Numbered from the stretch's first letter, positions 45,526-55,028 are shown. The stretch is 64,000 nucleotides of DNA from MGIIb-O1 sp002457595 (GCA_045568115.1 JBJLBO010000004.1:1-64000), one strand, 5' to 3'. Notes: a model not told the origin generated them from the letters alone. Numbers and translations: made by a program.

Positions 45526-47733
45526 ATGGGCCGTAAGGAAGATAACATTGAGAGAGCCAAAGAAGTAATGCATCAGCGAGAGCGTGTTAGGAACCTCGCA
45601 ATAGCAGCTCATATTGACCATGGTAAGACAACTCTGTCCGACAATTTGATTGCCGGAGCGGGAATGATGTCTGAAGATTTGGCCGGCAAGTCAAGAGTTC
45701 TGGATTTCGACGAGCAAGAGAGTGCTCGTGGAATCACAATTAACGCAGCTAGTGCATCGATGGTTCACAAAGTTGGCGAGGTGGATTATCTCATTAATTT
45801 GATTGATACACCTGGACACGTCGATTTTGGCGGTGATGTAACTCGTGCTATGCGTGCTGTTGATGGTTGCATCATTCTAGCCTGTGCTGTTGAAGGTACT
45901 ATGCCACAGACTGAGACTGTAGTTCGTCAAGCCTTGAAGGAAAAAGTACGACCAGTACTTTTCATCAACAAGGTTGATCGATTAATCAATGAACTTCAGA
46001 TTGATGGAGCTGAAATGATGAAAAGGTTTGAGAAAATCATTCTTAAGGTCAACAAATTGATTGATACCTTTGCTCCAGAAGATGTCCGTAAGGATTGGAA
46101 GGTGTCTGTTCAAAACGGAACAGTGGCTTTTGGTTCTGCTTACTACAACTGGGGGATGTCTGTTCCATATATGCAAAAGACAGGGTTGAATTTCACTGAC
46201 ATCTACGAGCATTGTGCTGCTGATGACCAAAAAGCTCTCTCTAAGAAAGCACCAGTACACGAGGTCCTATTGGATATGTCTGTTGATAAACTCCCTTCTC
46301 CTATTATAGCACAGAAATATCGAATTCCTAATATCTGGCAGGGCGATCTAGAGTCTGTTGAAGGTAAGGCAATGATGGATTGTGATTCTTCAGGCCCTCT
46401 ATCATTGATGATTACTAAAATTTGGATGGACCCTCATGCAGGTGAAGTTGCAGTCGGGCGCGTATATTCTGGTTCGATAAAGCATGGAGAATCTTTGTGG
46501 GCAATTGGAGCCGGCAAAGCAGAACGTGTTCAACAAGTTAGTATGATGGTCGGTAGCGACCGAATTCAGGTTCCCGAAGTTACTGCTGGTAACATTGCTG
46601 CAATTACAGGTATCCGCAGTGCAGCTGCTGGTGTAACAATCGCTAGGGACAAAGATGCCGAACCTTTCGAAGCAATACGACACTACTCCGAACCTGTTGT
46701 TACTGTCGCTGTTGAACCCAAGGCAATGAAGGATTTACCAAAGTTCATTGATGCGTTACGTGGCCTTGCTAAGTCTGATGCTTCTCTACAAGTTTCAACA
46801 AATTCTGAAACTGGAGAGGCTTTACTTGCTGGAATGGGTGAACTCCACCTTGAGATTACCGTGTACCGACTTGAAGAAGAACAAGGAATCAAGGTGCATG
46901 TAAGCGAGCCAATCGTTGTTTACCGCGAATGTATCCAGTCTAATAACGAGGGTCGTGCTTTCGAAGGTAAGTCTCCAAATCGGCATAACAGATTCTATAT
47001 TGAGGCTGAACCACTTCCTGATGAAGTAGTCCAAGCACTCAGAGACGGTCATTTTGGCGATGGAACAGTTCGAAATAAAGATGCTAAAGAAACAGGGAAC
47101 AAATTTGCTGAATTTGGCATGAATAAGGATCTGATGCGAAAGATATACGCTATCCATGGGACCAATGTTCTTGTCAATGATACAAAGGGTATTCAGAATC
47201 TTCACGAAACCCGTGAATTAATTATTGAGGGATTCAACGAGGTATGTAAGAAAGGCCCGCTTGCAGAAGAGCCATTGATGGGTGTTATGATGCGGCTAGT
47301 TGATGCTAAGCTGCACGAGGATGCAATACACCGTGGCCCTGCTCAAACAATCCCTGCTGTTCGTAGTGCTTGCCGTGGTGCTCTTATCCGCTCCCGTCCA
47401 GTTATTCTTGAGCCAATACAGAACATTCGAATCGACGCGCCTAACGATGTAATTGGCGGTGTTACCCGAGAAGTTACCAATAGACGCGGGGTCATAGAAG
47501 ACATGCCTGTTGATGGTGCAACTGCTTCTGTAATTGGTAAGATGCCAGTAGCAGAAGGCTTCGGCTTCTCTAATGATATTCGCGCAGCAAGCCAAGGACG
47601 CGCAATTTGGAATACTGAGAATGCCGGATTTGATATTCTTCCAATGAGTTTGTTCGAAAAAATTATTTCTGAAATCCGTGAGCGAAAGGGACTCAAAGCA
47701 GAAGTCCCTGGTGAAGATTACTACTCAGATTGA
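45526..47733 (+). CDS. fusA: Elongation factor 2 (aEF-2)
   Basis: EF-2 drives ribosomal translocation by GTP hydrolysis. The G domain begins with AAHIDHGKTTL (G1), DTPGHVDF (G3) and FINKVDR (G4); the effector region has ESARGITINAA. Later domains include the diphthamide loop LHEDAIHRGPAQTIP with His602 as the expected modified residue. At 735 residues it is the normal archaeal size. ATG at 45526 (MGRKEDNIERAK) is preferred; a GTG at 45520 would add two residues. Its modifying ligase Dph6 is encoded at 34234-34995. Confidence 0.97.
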   Translation: MGRKEDNIERAKEVMHQRERVRNLAIAAHIDHGKTTLSDNLIAGAGMMSEDLAGKSRVLDFDEQESARGITINAASASMVHKVGEVDYLINLIDTPGHVDFGGDVTRAMRAVDGCIILACAVEGTMPQTETVVRQALKEKVRPVLFINKVDRLINELQIDGAEMMKRFEKIILKVNKLIDTFAPEDVRKDWKVSVQNGTVAFGSAYYNWGMSVPYMQKTGLNFTDIYEHCAADDQKALSKKAPVHEVLLDMSVDKLPSPIIAQKYRIPNIWQGDLESVEGKAMMDCDSSGPLSLMITKIWMDPHAGEVAVGRVYSGSIKHGESLWAIGAGKAERVQQVSMMVGSDRIQVPEVTAGNIAAITGIRSAAAGVTIARDKDAEPFEAIRHYSEPVVTVAVEPKAMKDLPKFIDALRGLAKSDASLQVSTNSETGEALLAGMGELHLEITVYRLEEEQGIKVHVSEPIVVYRECIQSNNEGRAFEGKSPNRHNRFYIEAEPLPDEVVQALRDGHFGDGTVRNKDAKETGNKFAEFGMNKDLMRKIYAIHGTNVLVNDTKGIQNLHETRELIIEGFNEVCKKGPLAEEPLMGVMMRLVDAKLHEDAIHRGPAQTIPAVRSACRGALIRSRPVILEPIQNIRIDAPNDVIGGVTREVTNRRGVIEDMPVDGATASVIGKMPVAEGFGFSNDIRAASQGRAIWNTENAGFDILPMSLFEKIISEIRERKGLKAEVPGEDYYSD

Positions 47734-47735
47734 TT

Positions 47736-48305
47736 TCAACGATGCTTTGTATGTCTAAAGCAAGAAATTAGGTGATCATCTACCATGCCGGCGGCTTGCA
47801 TCATTGCGTAGCATGTTGTTGGACCAATGAAGGTAAATCCAAGTTTCTTGAGTTCCTTACTCATCTTAATGCTTGAATCCGTCGTAACTTCGACATCCTC
47901 CCATCTTTCTCTGTGATTAATGATAGGCTCTCCATCAACGAAGGACCAGAGGAAAGTAGCAAAGGCATCCTCATCTGTTCCGAAGTGCTCGATAAAGACG
48001 CGAGCATTGTTGATTGCAGATTTGATTTTGGCCCGATTACGAATGATTCCAATATCACTTACAAGCCGTTCAACATCTTCATCATCGTAATTGGCAATTA
48101 TACTAGGGTCAAAACCATCGAAGGCAGCTCGATAATTTTCCCGCCGACGAAGAATTTGAATCCACGATAATCCAGCTTGAGCTCCTTCGAGGATAATTTT
48201 TTCAAATAATCTTCGTCCATCATAGTTTGGAGTACCCCATTCTTTGTCATGGTATTCTTGGTACAATGGATCATTGGTGAGAAAGCAACGAGTTGTTTCT
48301 TTCAT
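47736..48305 (-). CDS. tag: DNA-3-methyladenine glycosylase I (Tag)
   Basis: Tag removes 3-methyladenine from alkylated DNA. The family pattern is clear: RCFLTNDPLYQEYHDKEWG at the N-terminus, the helix EGAQAGLSWIQILRRRENYR, the WSFVDGEP pocket and the C-terminal zinc site formed with DDHLISCFRH. The length is about 189 residues from ATG 48305; a TTG at 48314 would add three. This is a mainly bacterial repair family, so lateral acquisition is likely. It lies downstream of the IDI-GGPPS fusion on the minus strand and converges with EF-2. Confidence 0.93.
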   Translation of the reverse strand: MKETTRCFLTNDPLYQEYHDKEWGTPNYDGRRLFEKIILEGAQAGLSWIQILRRRENYRAAFDGFDPSIIANYDDEDVERLVSDIGIIRNRAKIKSAINNARVFIEHFGTDEDAFATFLWSFVDGEPIINHRERWEDVEVTTDSSIKMSKELKKLGFTFIGPTTCYAMMQAAGMVDDHLISCFRHTKHR

Positions 48306-48332
48306 AGTTCGCAATCCTATTCTGAAATCACA

Positions 48333-50015
48333 TCAGTTTATGCGGACTAGTTGGAAATCCGTCATATCTCGTAAGATGTCTACCGCAGATGACTGTTCTA
48401 GAGAATCTAGACAGTCATGTGCCATCTTGTGGTGGTGTAGTGCTCTATCGAGAGCGTATTGAATTGAACCATTCTCTTTGAGTTCTCTGACTGCTAAATC
48501 CAACTCATCACTATCTTCTCTAGTTCCAAACAACTTTCTGAAATTTGGCATATCTGCGCCACTTTCTAGAGCATGAATTGCTATCAGAGTCATCTTCCCT
48601 TGTACAATGTCTGAACCAGCGGGTTTGCCAAGAGTTTCAGTGTCGCTAGTCATATCGATATAGTCGTCCATGATTTGGAAGCAAAGACCAAGATTCAGGC
48701 CCCAAGAGGCCATTAATTCGATTGTTTCATCATCAGCACCGGCGAGTATCGCACCAGTTTCGGAACAAATCTCAAACATCGCACTTGTTTTCCCCTTAAT
48801 CATTTCAATATATTCATCTTCACTAACATGACTTCTGGATTCGAATTCCATATCTTCTTGTTGCCCCTTTGCAACCATTCGGACCATATATCCAATTGCC
48901 CTGATAATTCGGGCAAGATTCGAGCCAGGTATGTGTTTTGATTCCCCAAGCATTTCGAAACCTATCGCTAACATTGCATCACCAGCACAGATAGCAGTGG
49001 GCTCGTCGAAATGAATGTGAACTGCTTCTAGACCCCTACGAATGGGGTCCTGATCCATGATATCATCATGAATAAGTGTGAAGTTGTGGATAATTTCGAT
49101 AGCCGCACCTAAGGTGTAATGCCCATCATGTGCTTTGCCAACTGCCTCTCCAACTAAACGGGGAAGAATAGCCCTCATTCTCTTCCCTCCCCCTTGGAAA
49201 AGATGGACCATAGCATCATGGAGATTTTTTTGGTCCATACGACTCAAACTTTCCATAATTTCAGATTCAACTCTATCTCTATGCTGAGTTAGTGCTGCAA
49301 GGACATTAGCAGCAGAATCATCAGGATGTGCAACAGACAATTCACCACACCTGATAATATCTGGTTGTGGGTTTTTGATAATGTCATCGATGCTACTGCC
49401 ATTTGGGAAAAAGTTAGCAATAATTTGCTCAAACCAGGGTGCAATCAATTGATTCTTCCAGCGTCCCTTATGTTCCATCATGTTTGCCAACTCCTCTCGA
49501 CTTATCCATTCAGCAGCCTGAATCTCATTTCTATTATAATTCAATTCAACATCGGCCTTTACAATCATGACATGATCTATTTCACGTTCAATCCATTCAT
49601 CATTCCAACGGCATTGGTATTCAAAACGTCCAATGTGATGAAAATCCCAACTATTGGTTACATTTCTTGATATGCCAAGTTCTTGTTCTAGTTTTCTTCG
49701 GGCCGCCTCTTTAACACCATCAACTGCATCTTGATTTTCTCCGTCAATATCAAGAGGATGGCTGCAGCAAGAATTTGCCCAAACACCTGGAAATGTGATT
49801 TTTTCACTAGATCTTTGTTGGATAAGTAACTTGCCTTCCGAGTCGAAAATTAAAACACTAAATGCACGATGAAGTGAACCTTCTGCATAATGACAATCAA
49901 GTTTTGAGATTTTACCTGTTACATTATCATTAGAATCAACAAGTAAGCATTTTTCTTCCATCATCAGCGACTGAGTTTCCTCATAATCATTGAGGCGCTG
50001 CTTATCACTAGTCAT
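48333..50015 (-). CDS. Fusion of type I isopentenyl-diphosphate isomerase and polyprenyl (GGPP) synthase
   Basis: Two isoprenoid enzymes lie in one ~560-residue chain. The N-terminal part (about 10-205) is a Nudix-fold type I IPP isomerase: EKCLLVD, LHRAFSVLIFDSEGKLLIQQRS, KITFPGVWANSCCSHP with the active-site Cys (83/84), and EREIDHVMIV. After a linker the polyprenyl synthase starts near 235, with GGGKRMR, the first Asp-rich motif LIHDDIMD (Asp317-Asp321) and the second QIMDDYID (Asp450-Asp454). Phe312, five residues before the first motif, is the archaeal GGPP (C20) pattern. The start is ATG 50015 or TTG 50024. It sits 40 bases downstream of the isopentenyl phosphate kinase gene. Confidence 0.93.
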   Translation of the reverse strand: MTSDKQRLNDYEETQSLMMEEKCLLVDSNDNVTGKISKLDCHYAEGSLHRAFSVLIFDSEGKLLIQQRSSEKITFPGVWANSCCSHPLDIDGENQDAVDGVKEAARRKLEQELGISRNVTNSWDFHHIGRFEYQCRWNDEWIEREIDHVMIVKADVELNYNRNEIQAAEWISREELANMMEHKGRWKNQLIAPWFEQIIANFFPNGSSIDDIIKNPQPDIIRCGELSVAHPDDSAANVLAALTQHRDRVESEIMESLSRMDQKNLHDAMVHLFQGGGKRMRAILPRLVGEAVGKAHDGHYTLGAAIEIIHNFTLIHDDIMDQDPIRRGLEAVHIHFDEPTAICAGDAMLAIGFEMLGESKHIPGSNLARIIRAIGYMVRMVAKGQQEDMEFESRSHVSEDEYIEMIKGKTSAMFEICSETGAILAGADDETIELMASWGLNLGLCFQIMDDYIDMTSDTETLGKPAGSDIVQGKMTLIAIHALESGADMPNFRKLFGTREDSDELDLAVRELKENGSIQYALDRALHHHKMAHDCLDSLEQSSAVDILRDMTDFQLVRIN

Positions 50016-50063
50016 AGAAGTCAATCAAGGCGAGGGGAACTCACCATATAATCGAAATGGAAG

Positions 50064-50855
50064 TTATGCGGTCACTCTAGTGCCGACTGTGATGCCATTT
50101 TCTATGAGTTCAATTACTCGCTCGGGCTTTCTTCCATCAATTAACCAAACTTCTTCAACGCTTCGCGCAATTAATTCTGCACTATTGACTTTGAGAAAGA
50201 TGCCCCCAGTAACATCCATTTGACCTTGATGCGATCCTTTTAGGGAATCCCCTATTTTCCAAGTTTCGATTAATTCTGCTTCCGGGTCATTTGGGGGAGC
50301 TGTCATTACTCCTTCAGTATCCCCTAGCAAGAATACAACATGAGAAATGCCTTCAATTTCTTTTGCAATTCGCACCATCAAATCATCACCCGATAATATG
50401 CCGAATTTTTTTGGTTCATCACAGTCAACTACATCACCGAATGTGACATTTATTGAATTTGCTTCAGTCTTGGAAAATCGGGTCAAATCACCATTGAAAT
50501 CTGGACCAGTTCCATTTACCCAGGTGGAGGGTGGATGAGATTTTGTATTAATTCCATTTTCCGCTAATGATTGGCAAATTATAGAATTAAGTAATTCCAT
50601 ATCATTTCTTACTTCACTAACTGCTGTAATTTGTTGATTAATAATAGAGTCATCAGCTCCTGATGCTAAATCCCATTTTTTTGCTTTAAGGTGCCCGAAT
50701 GAGCCAGCGCCATGGACAATAGTAACATGATGATTTTTGGCCAATAAAATAGACGTAGTCTTAGCGAGGTTGTTTATTGCTTCATTATTCACTGACATCA
50801 TTTTGTCTTTCTTTGTAATCAGTCCGCCACCAAATTTGATTAGTAGGTGCGCCAT
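50064..50855 (-). CDS. Isopentenyl phosphate kinase
   Basis: IPK phosphorylates isopentenyl phosphate to IPP, completing the modified archaeal mevalonate route. The amino-acid-kinase fold shows LLIKFGGGLITKKD at the N-terminus, VTIVHGAGSFGHLKAKKW (with the conserved catalytic/substrate His), LSGDDLMVRIAKE and VTGGIFLKV. The ATG at 50855 (MAHLLIKFGGG) is chosen; the longer frame to 51017 adds an unrelated 54-residue leader. It is immediately upstream of the IDI-GGPPS fusion, so isopentenyl phosphate to GGPP is encoded consecutively. Confidence 0.94.
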   Translation of the reverse strand: MAHLLIKFGGGLITKKDKMMSVNNEAINNLAKTTSILLAKNHHVTIVHGAGSFGHLKAKKWDLASGADDSIINQQITAVSEVRNDMELLNSIICQSLAENGINTKSHPPSTWVNGTGPDFNGDLTRFSKTEANSINVTFGDVVDCDEPKKFGILSGDDLMVRIAKEIEGISHVVFLLGDTEGVMTAPPNDPEAELIETWKIGDSLKGSHQGQMDVTGGIFLKVNSAELIARSVEEVWLIDGRKPERVIELIENGITVGTRVTA

Positions 50856-50957
50856 TGTTTCATTTACTCGAAGGGGCTTGTATCTTTGTACTATGTGTTG
50901 AATTGATACTGAATATTCAATGGAGAGGTTCATGACAGGATTGATGTTCCAACAGTT

Positions 50958-51281
50958 ATGTCTGATGATTCCGAGATTGTCAACTTTCAGCGTTGGCTTC
51001 AAAATCGACTGGACCAATTATCAAATATTGACGATTTGAATGAGCGCACTAGATTAGAAAAAAGGATTCAAAATGCGATACAGGAATGCATCGATTATCG
51101 TACAAGTTTGGAAGTCATTTCTCAAGTTCAAGACCCCTTCGTCGTCCGGAAAAACCCTGTTCGAGTTATTTCACAAGATTCAATATCTAGTCCAACTGTT
51201 GTCGATGGGAAATGTAATTCCTGTGGAGCCGTGATGGCTGAAGACTTACAATTCTGCCCTATTTGCGGAAAATATGAGTGA
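50958..51281 (+). CDS. Small coiled-coil/zinc-ribbon protein of unknown function
   Basis: The 107-residue protein has a charged helical N-terminal part (FQRWLQNRLDQLSNIDDLNERTR...) and a C-terminal zinc ribbon, CNSCGAV...FCPICGKYE, with four Cys. No family is recognised beyond this zinc-ribbon class. It is divergent from the IPK gene (102-base gap) and abuts the convergent kptA stop without spacing. Confidence 0.65.
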   Translation: MSDDSEIVNFQRWLQNRLDQLSNIDDLNERTRLEKRIQNAIQECIDYRTSLEVISQVQDPFVVRKNPVRVISQDSISSPTVVDGKCNSCGAVMAEDLQFCPICGKYE

Positions 51282-51974
51282 TTACTCTTCTTCATCTTCC
51301 CAGCGAGCTCGGGCAAGAACATATTCTGAATTATCATTATCTATTGCTGTAATATATTGAGGTGGAACTGAGTCTACCAAGTAGACAGTTACTCCAGCAT
51401 GCCAGATTGTTTCTCCAGCAGCATTCATTTGTGCTGTGTCAACTTCAAGAATAGTAGGGAGAGGGAAGTGTACATGTCCTGCTTCTGCTGCAGATCTTAT
51501 TGATGCAGAAAGGTGAACGTGTGCTCTACCACTAGGTGAAATCCCTACTTCCATTATATTCTCTGCTTCCGCAGGGTTGCAAGGATAGAATAATGAATCT
51601 GGAATATTATCCGTAGGTAGATCTAATTCTATCTCTACTGTATGGCCATATGTTGCACGGATTGTGTTTCCTCGAATTTCGTAGCGACCTTTAGGGTCGG
51701 TTTCAGAAATCGCTGCAAAATGATGGGGCCGTAACCAGTGGAATCTCTTTCCACCCTGCTTTTTGAATTGTCTGATTATTTCTTTAACATCAATCCAGCC
51801 ATTAATATCCATTTCTAAATCAAATTTTTCGGGCGCATGCCGCAGTACTAGGGCTAGTCTACGTGCTAGACTATTTCTCTCTCCTGTTCGCATGATAAAT
51901 CGCCCCTCTGCATTGCATGCAGGGCAAAGATGGTCATCTGCATAGTATCCGTGATTGGAACACTCTCTAATCAT
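51282..51974 (-). CDS. kptA: RNA 2'-phosphotransferase KptA/Tpt1
   Basis: The enzyme transfers a splice-junction 2'-phosphate from RNA to NAD. An N-terminal zinc ribbon (CSNHGYYADDHLCPAC) precedes the catalytic core, as in archaeal KptA. Core marks are the LARRLALVLRHAPEKFDLEMD start, the HHFAAI helix, RATYGHTVEI and the ISPSGRAHVHLSA segment. The length is 230 residues. It is convergent with the zinc-ribbon gene and divergent from the thiolase gene with a 107-base gap. Confidence 0.92.
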   Translation of the reverse strand: MIRECSNHGYYADDHLCPACNAEGRFIMRTGERNSLARRLALVLRHAPEKFDLEMDINGWIDVKEIIRQFKKQGGKRFHWLRPHHFAAISETDPKGRYEIRGNTIRATYGHTVEIELDLPTDNIPDSLFYPCNPAEAENIMEVGISPSGRAHVHLSASIRSAAEAGHVHFPLPTILEVDTAQMNAAGETIWHAGVTVYLVDSVPPQYITAIDNDNSEYVLARARWEDEEE

Positions 51975-52081
51975 ATAACCGCGGCGAAATCAGTTTGTCT
52001 CATGAACCCCTCGGTCTGAACAATTGCCACTCAGGCTCTAATTACTCAATGGTTATTGGCCATTAGCCAAGCGCTAGGTGC

Positions 52082-53215
52082 GTGAAGGCGGTAATTGTCG
52101 ACTGGATGAGGTCTCCATTCCATCGGGCCCATAAAGGCTCTTTGAAAGATGTAAGGCCTGATGAGATAGCAGGTCAAGTTGCAAAATCTCTGCTTTCTAG
52201 GAACAATATTGAAACTTCTGATATTGATGATTTACTCCTTGGATGTGCTTACCCAGAAGGGGAACAGGGGTACAACCTAGGGCGAATAATCACCTATCTT
52301 GGTGGTCTTCCTAATTCAGTACCCGGTGCTACATTTAATCGGCTTTGTGGTTCTTCAATGCAGACTATATTGACAGCAGCTGCCAACATTGAGAGTGGTT
52401 GGGGGGATTGTTTTCTATGCGGAGGTGTTGAATCCATGAGTCGAATCAAACGTCGTGGATTTAATTGGTCACCACATCCAGAACTTGAGGTTAAATTTCC
52501 AGAGGCCTACATTAACATGGGCCTAACAGCCGAAAATGTAGCTGATTTATATTCGATTTCAAGAAGATCTCAGGAAGAATTTGCTTTTCATTCTCACATG
52601 AAATCTGACTTTGCCCAACAATCAGGATATTTTATTGACGAAATTTCACCAATAATTGTAAATGAATCTGTTATAGGCTCTGATGGCTGCATTAGGCCTA
52701 CTACCAATCTTGATTCTATGGCATCTCTAAGGCCTGTTTTCAAAGAGGGAGGGTCTGTTACTGCAGCAACTTCGTCTCCATTAACTGATGGGGCAGTTTT
52801 TGCACTTGTTTGTAGTGAAGATTTTGCTATTAGAAATAATCTCGAACCCTTGGCTAGAATTGTATCTGGTGCAGTTACTGGTTGCCCTCCTGAATTAATG
52901 GGTCTAGGTCCAATAGAGGCAACTAAGCTGTGTCTTAGTAGGGCTGGTTGGGAAATAGGTGATGTAGATATTTTTGAATTAAATGAAGCATTCTCTTCTC
53001 AATCTCTAGCATGTATTGACGAATTAAAAATTGATTTGAATAAGGTTAACTTAGATGGGGGCGCTTTATCCATAGGGCATCCATTAGGTGCATCTGGTGC
53101 ACGTATAACCGGTAAGGCTGCATCATTGTTACAACGAACAAATACCAATCGAGCAATTGCTACTATGTGTATCGGTGGCGGTATGGGGATTGCTATTGCC
53201 CTCGAGAAATATTGA
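52082..53215 (+). CDS. Acetyl-CoA acyltransferase (thiolase)
   Basis: This biosynthetic or beta-oxidation thiolase joins or splits acyl-CoA chains. The catalytic Cys is in FNRLCGSSMQ, the base His in LSIGHPLGASGARITG, and the second Cys in TMCIGGGMG. NEAFSSQSLA is the active-site Asn-Glu-Ala-Phe loop. The 377 residues and FNRLCGSSMQ sequence look like bacterial FadA/AtoB-type enzymes rather than the archaeal thiolase-like proteins that pair with HMG-CoA synthase. It starts with GTG at 52082. It may supply fatty-acid degradation or acetoacetyl-CoA for the mevalonate route; specificity is not readable. Confidence 0.9.
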   Translation: MKAVIVDWMRSPFHRAHKGSLKDVRPDEIAGQVAKSLLSRNNIETSDIDDLLLGCAYPEGEQGYNLGRIITYLGGLPNSVPGATFNRLCGSSMQTILTAAANIESGWGDCFLCGGVESMSRIKRRGFNWSPHPELEVKFPEAYINMGLTAENVADLYSISRRSQEEFAFHSHMKSDFAQQSGYFIDEISPIIVNESVIGSDGCIRPTTNLDSMASLRPVFKEGGSVTAATSSPLTDGAVFALVCSEDFAIRNNLEPLARIVSGAVTGCPPELMGLGPIEATKLCLSRAGWEIGDVDIFELNEAFSSQSLACIDELKIDLNKVNLDGGALSIGHPLGASGARITGKAASLLQRTNTNRAIATMCIGGGMGIAIALEKY

Positions 53216-53857
53216 TCATTCTTCTTCGAATGATGGGACTAATAATCCCTCACAGTTAGGACATCGGTCACTAGGAGATAGCATGTTGGGTATAACAGCC
53301 AACAAACTACTGCATGAAGGACATGATGCGTATACTTCTCCATCATTTAGGATGCGAGAATTATTATGCTTTTCCGAATACCATTTGAGGTGAACTGGAT
53401 GTTTCATCTGCGATATATTCCTTCTTTTCACTCCAAATAGGGCAATAAGCAATATTGATTGTATAAGTAGCGACATTTCATTAGAGGATAGTCCAATAAT
53501 CAGGTGTATGATTCCTGTAAAAAGGAAAATATACTTGATTATTACGTTAAGACTAACCATTCTATTCAGAGATCCATCATCCCTATTCCAATAACCTCTC
53601 GCTATTATCCCAACTCCAAACCACGTCAATACTAATATGGCTGAAAATAATGAACTATCAAGGTAATTCCGTGCCGGTTGGTAGATAATTAATGCAATAA
53701 TCAACATATCGATAAACGCAAAAATGACAATTTGACGGTGAAATTTCCGAAATGCAGCTTCTTGCACATTTAATCGTTTTACACATTGTACATCATCATT
53801 GGGACGGCGACGGTCTCTTGAACTCCGACTCTTTCGAACTATCGTGGCAAGTGACAC
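53216..53857 (-). CDS. Membrane protein with C-terminal zinc ribbon, unknown
   Basis: No family is recognised. The 213-residue protein has a basic N-terminus (RKSRSSRDRRRP), about four hydrophobic helices (about 43-150), and a C-terminal zinc ribbon made by CPSC and CPNC. The GTG start at 53857 overlaps the coaBC 5' end, so the true start could be internal. It abuts the thiolase stop tail to tail. Confidence 0.7.
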   Translation of the reverse strand: MSLATIVRKSRSSRDRRRPNDDVQCVKRLNVQEAAFRKFHRQIVIFAFIDMLIIALIIYQPARNYLDSSLFSAILVLTWFGVGIIARGYWNRDDGSLNRMVSLNVIIKYIFLFTGIIHLIIGLSSNEMSLLIQSILLIALFGVKRRNISQMKHPVHLKWYSEKHNNSRILNDGEVYASCPSCSSLLAVIPNMLSPSDRCPNCEGLLVPSFEEE

Positions 53858-55028
53858 TGGCGTTGATGTACTGAGCGATGCCCTTCAGGGCAAGCGAATA
53901 CTTCTCGCAATAACTGGAGGTATTGCTGCAGTTGAATCTGTTAGACTTGCAAGAGAACTTCGAAGACATCAAGCAAGTCTTACTGTAATGATGACTGAAG
54001 AAGCAACCAAAATAATCACTCCATTAGCAGTTTCTTGGGCTTCTGAAGTCGATGTATTGACGTCCTGGTCTCCTGAAATGGCACAATTGGACAATCATGA
54101 CATCGTTCTTGTTGCACCAGCTACACGCAACACTATTGCTAAATTTGTTCATGGAATCAATGATTCACCTGTTATGATGGCTCTTTCAGCAGCCAGAGGG
54201 CGAGGCTCAAAAATCTGTTTTGTACCTAGTATGCACAAGGATCTATTCGATGATCCTGTAACTGGTGAACTTCTTGATAATTTGTTGGAAAACAAATGTA
54301 ATGTTCTATTCGATGATGTCAAGGAAGGTAAGAGGAAACAGCCAGAACCTGTAGAAATTGTTGCTAAGGTTTGCTATTTAGTTAATCATAATGATAAATC
54401 CAAAAAAATCGCCATTACTCTTGGAGCCAATAGAGCCCCTATTGATGCAGTCCGAGCCATCCAAAATGCTTCATCGGGTCGAACAGGATGGATGATTTCT
54501 GAATATTTATTCCGCAAAGGTCACGAAATTATTTGCATTGCTGGAAAAACATCATCTTCACCTACTTTTAAACTTCCATTGGTAATTAGAGACGGAACAC
54601 CTGATGGAATGCTTGAAGTTTGTAAAGAAGTGGCAAAATCTCATACTCCTGATGTTTGGATACACGCTGCAGCCGTACTTGATTACTATACTGTGGCCGA
54701 AGATGGTAAGAAAGCGAGTGGGTCTGAAAATTGGCATCTTGAATTATCTCCTGGACCTAAGCATATTTCTGAGTTAGCTGATCTAGTCAAGGGAGCATAT
54801 CGCATCGGCTTCAAACTGGAATCGGGAGTTAATCATGAAATTCTTGAAAAACGTGCATTACAACAAATTGAGCGTTACGGGGTAGATGCAGTAGTGGCTA
54901 ATATTATGGAAGATATGATTAATCCTAATTCAATAAGAGCACGAATAATCGAATCAAATGGCAAAATCCGGGTTATTGAATCAGAATTTGAATTGTGTAG
55001 CACCATAAGTACCCTTATCTCTTCATAA
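53844..55028 (+). CDS. coaBC: CoaBC (phosphopantothenoylcysteine synthetase/decarboxylase) with divergent CoaC half
   Basis: CoaBC makes 4'-phosphopantetheine from phosphopantothenate and cysteine for CoA. The flavoprotein CoaC part (about 1-170) keeps GGIAAVES and VLVAPATRNTIAKF. However, its HIEL-type catalytic His is replaced (EMAQL), the PAMN motif reads PSMH, and the ACG..G.GRM cysteine flap is missing. The CoaB part (from KKIAITLGANRAPIDAVRAIQNASSGRTG) looks intact, including AAAVLDYYT and a GKKASG segment. GTG at 53844 is the preferred start; 53799 is longer. It is divergent from and overlaps the membrane-protein start. Confidence 0.85.
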   Translation: MASDTGVDVLSDALQGKRILLAITGGIAAVESVRLARELRRHQASLTVMMTEEATKIITPLAVSWASEVDVLTSWSPEMAQLDNHDIVLVAPATRNTIAKFVHGINDSPVMMALSAARGRGSKICFVPSMHKDLFDDPVTGELLDNLLENKCNVLFDDVKEGKRKQPEPVEIVAKVCYLVNHNDKSKKIAITLGANRAPIDAVRAIQNASSGRTGWMISEYLFRKGHEIICIAGKTSSSPTFKLPLVIRDGTPDGMLEVCKEVAKSHTPDVWIHAAAVLDYYTVAEDGKKASGSENWHLELSPGPKHISELADLVKGAYRIGFKLESGVNHEILEKRALQQIERYGVDAVVANIMEDMINPNSIRARIIESNGKIRVIESEFELCSTISTLISS

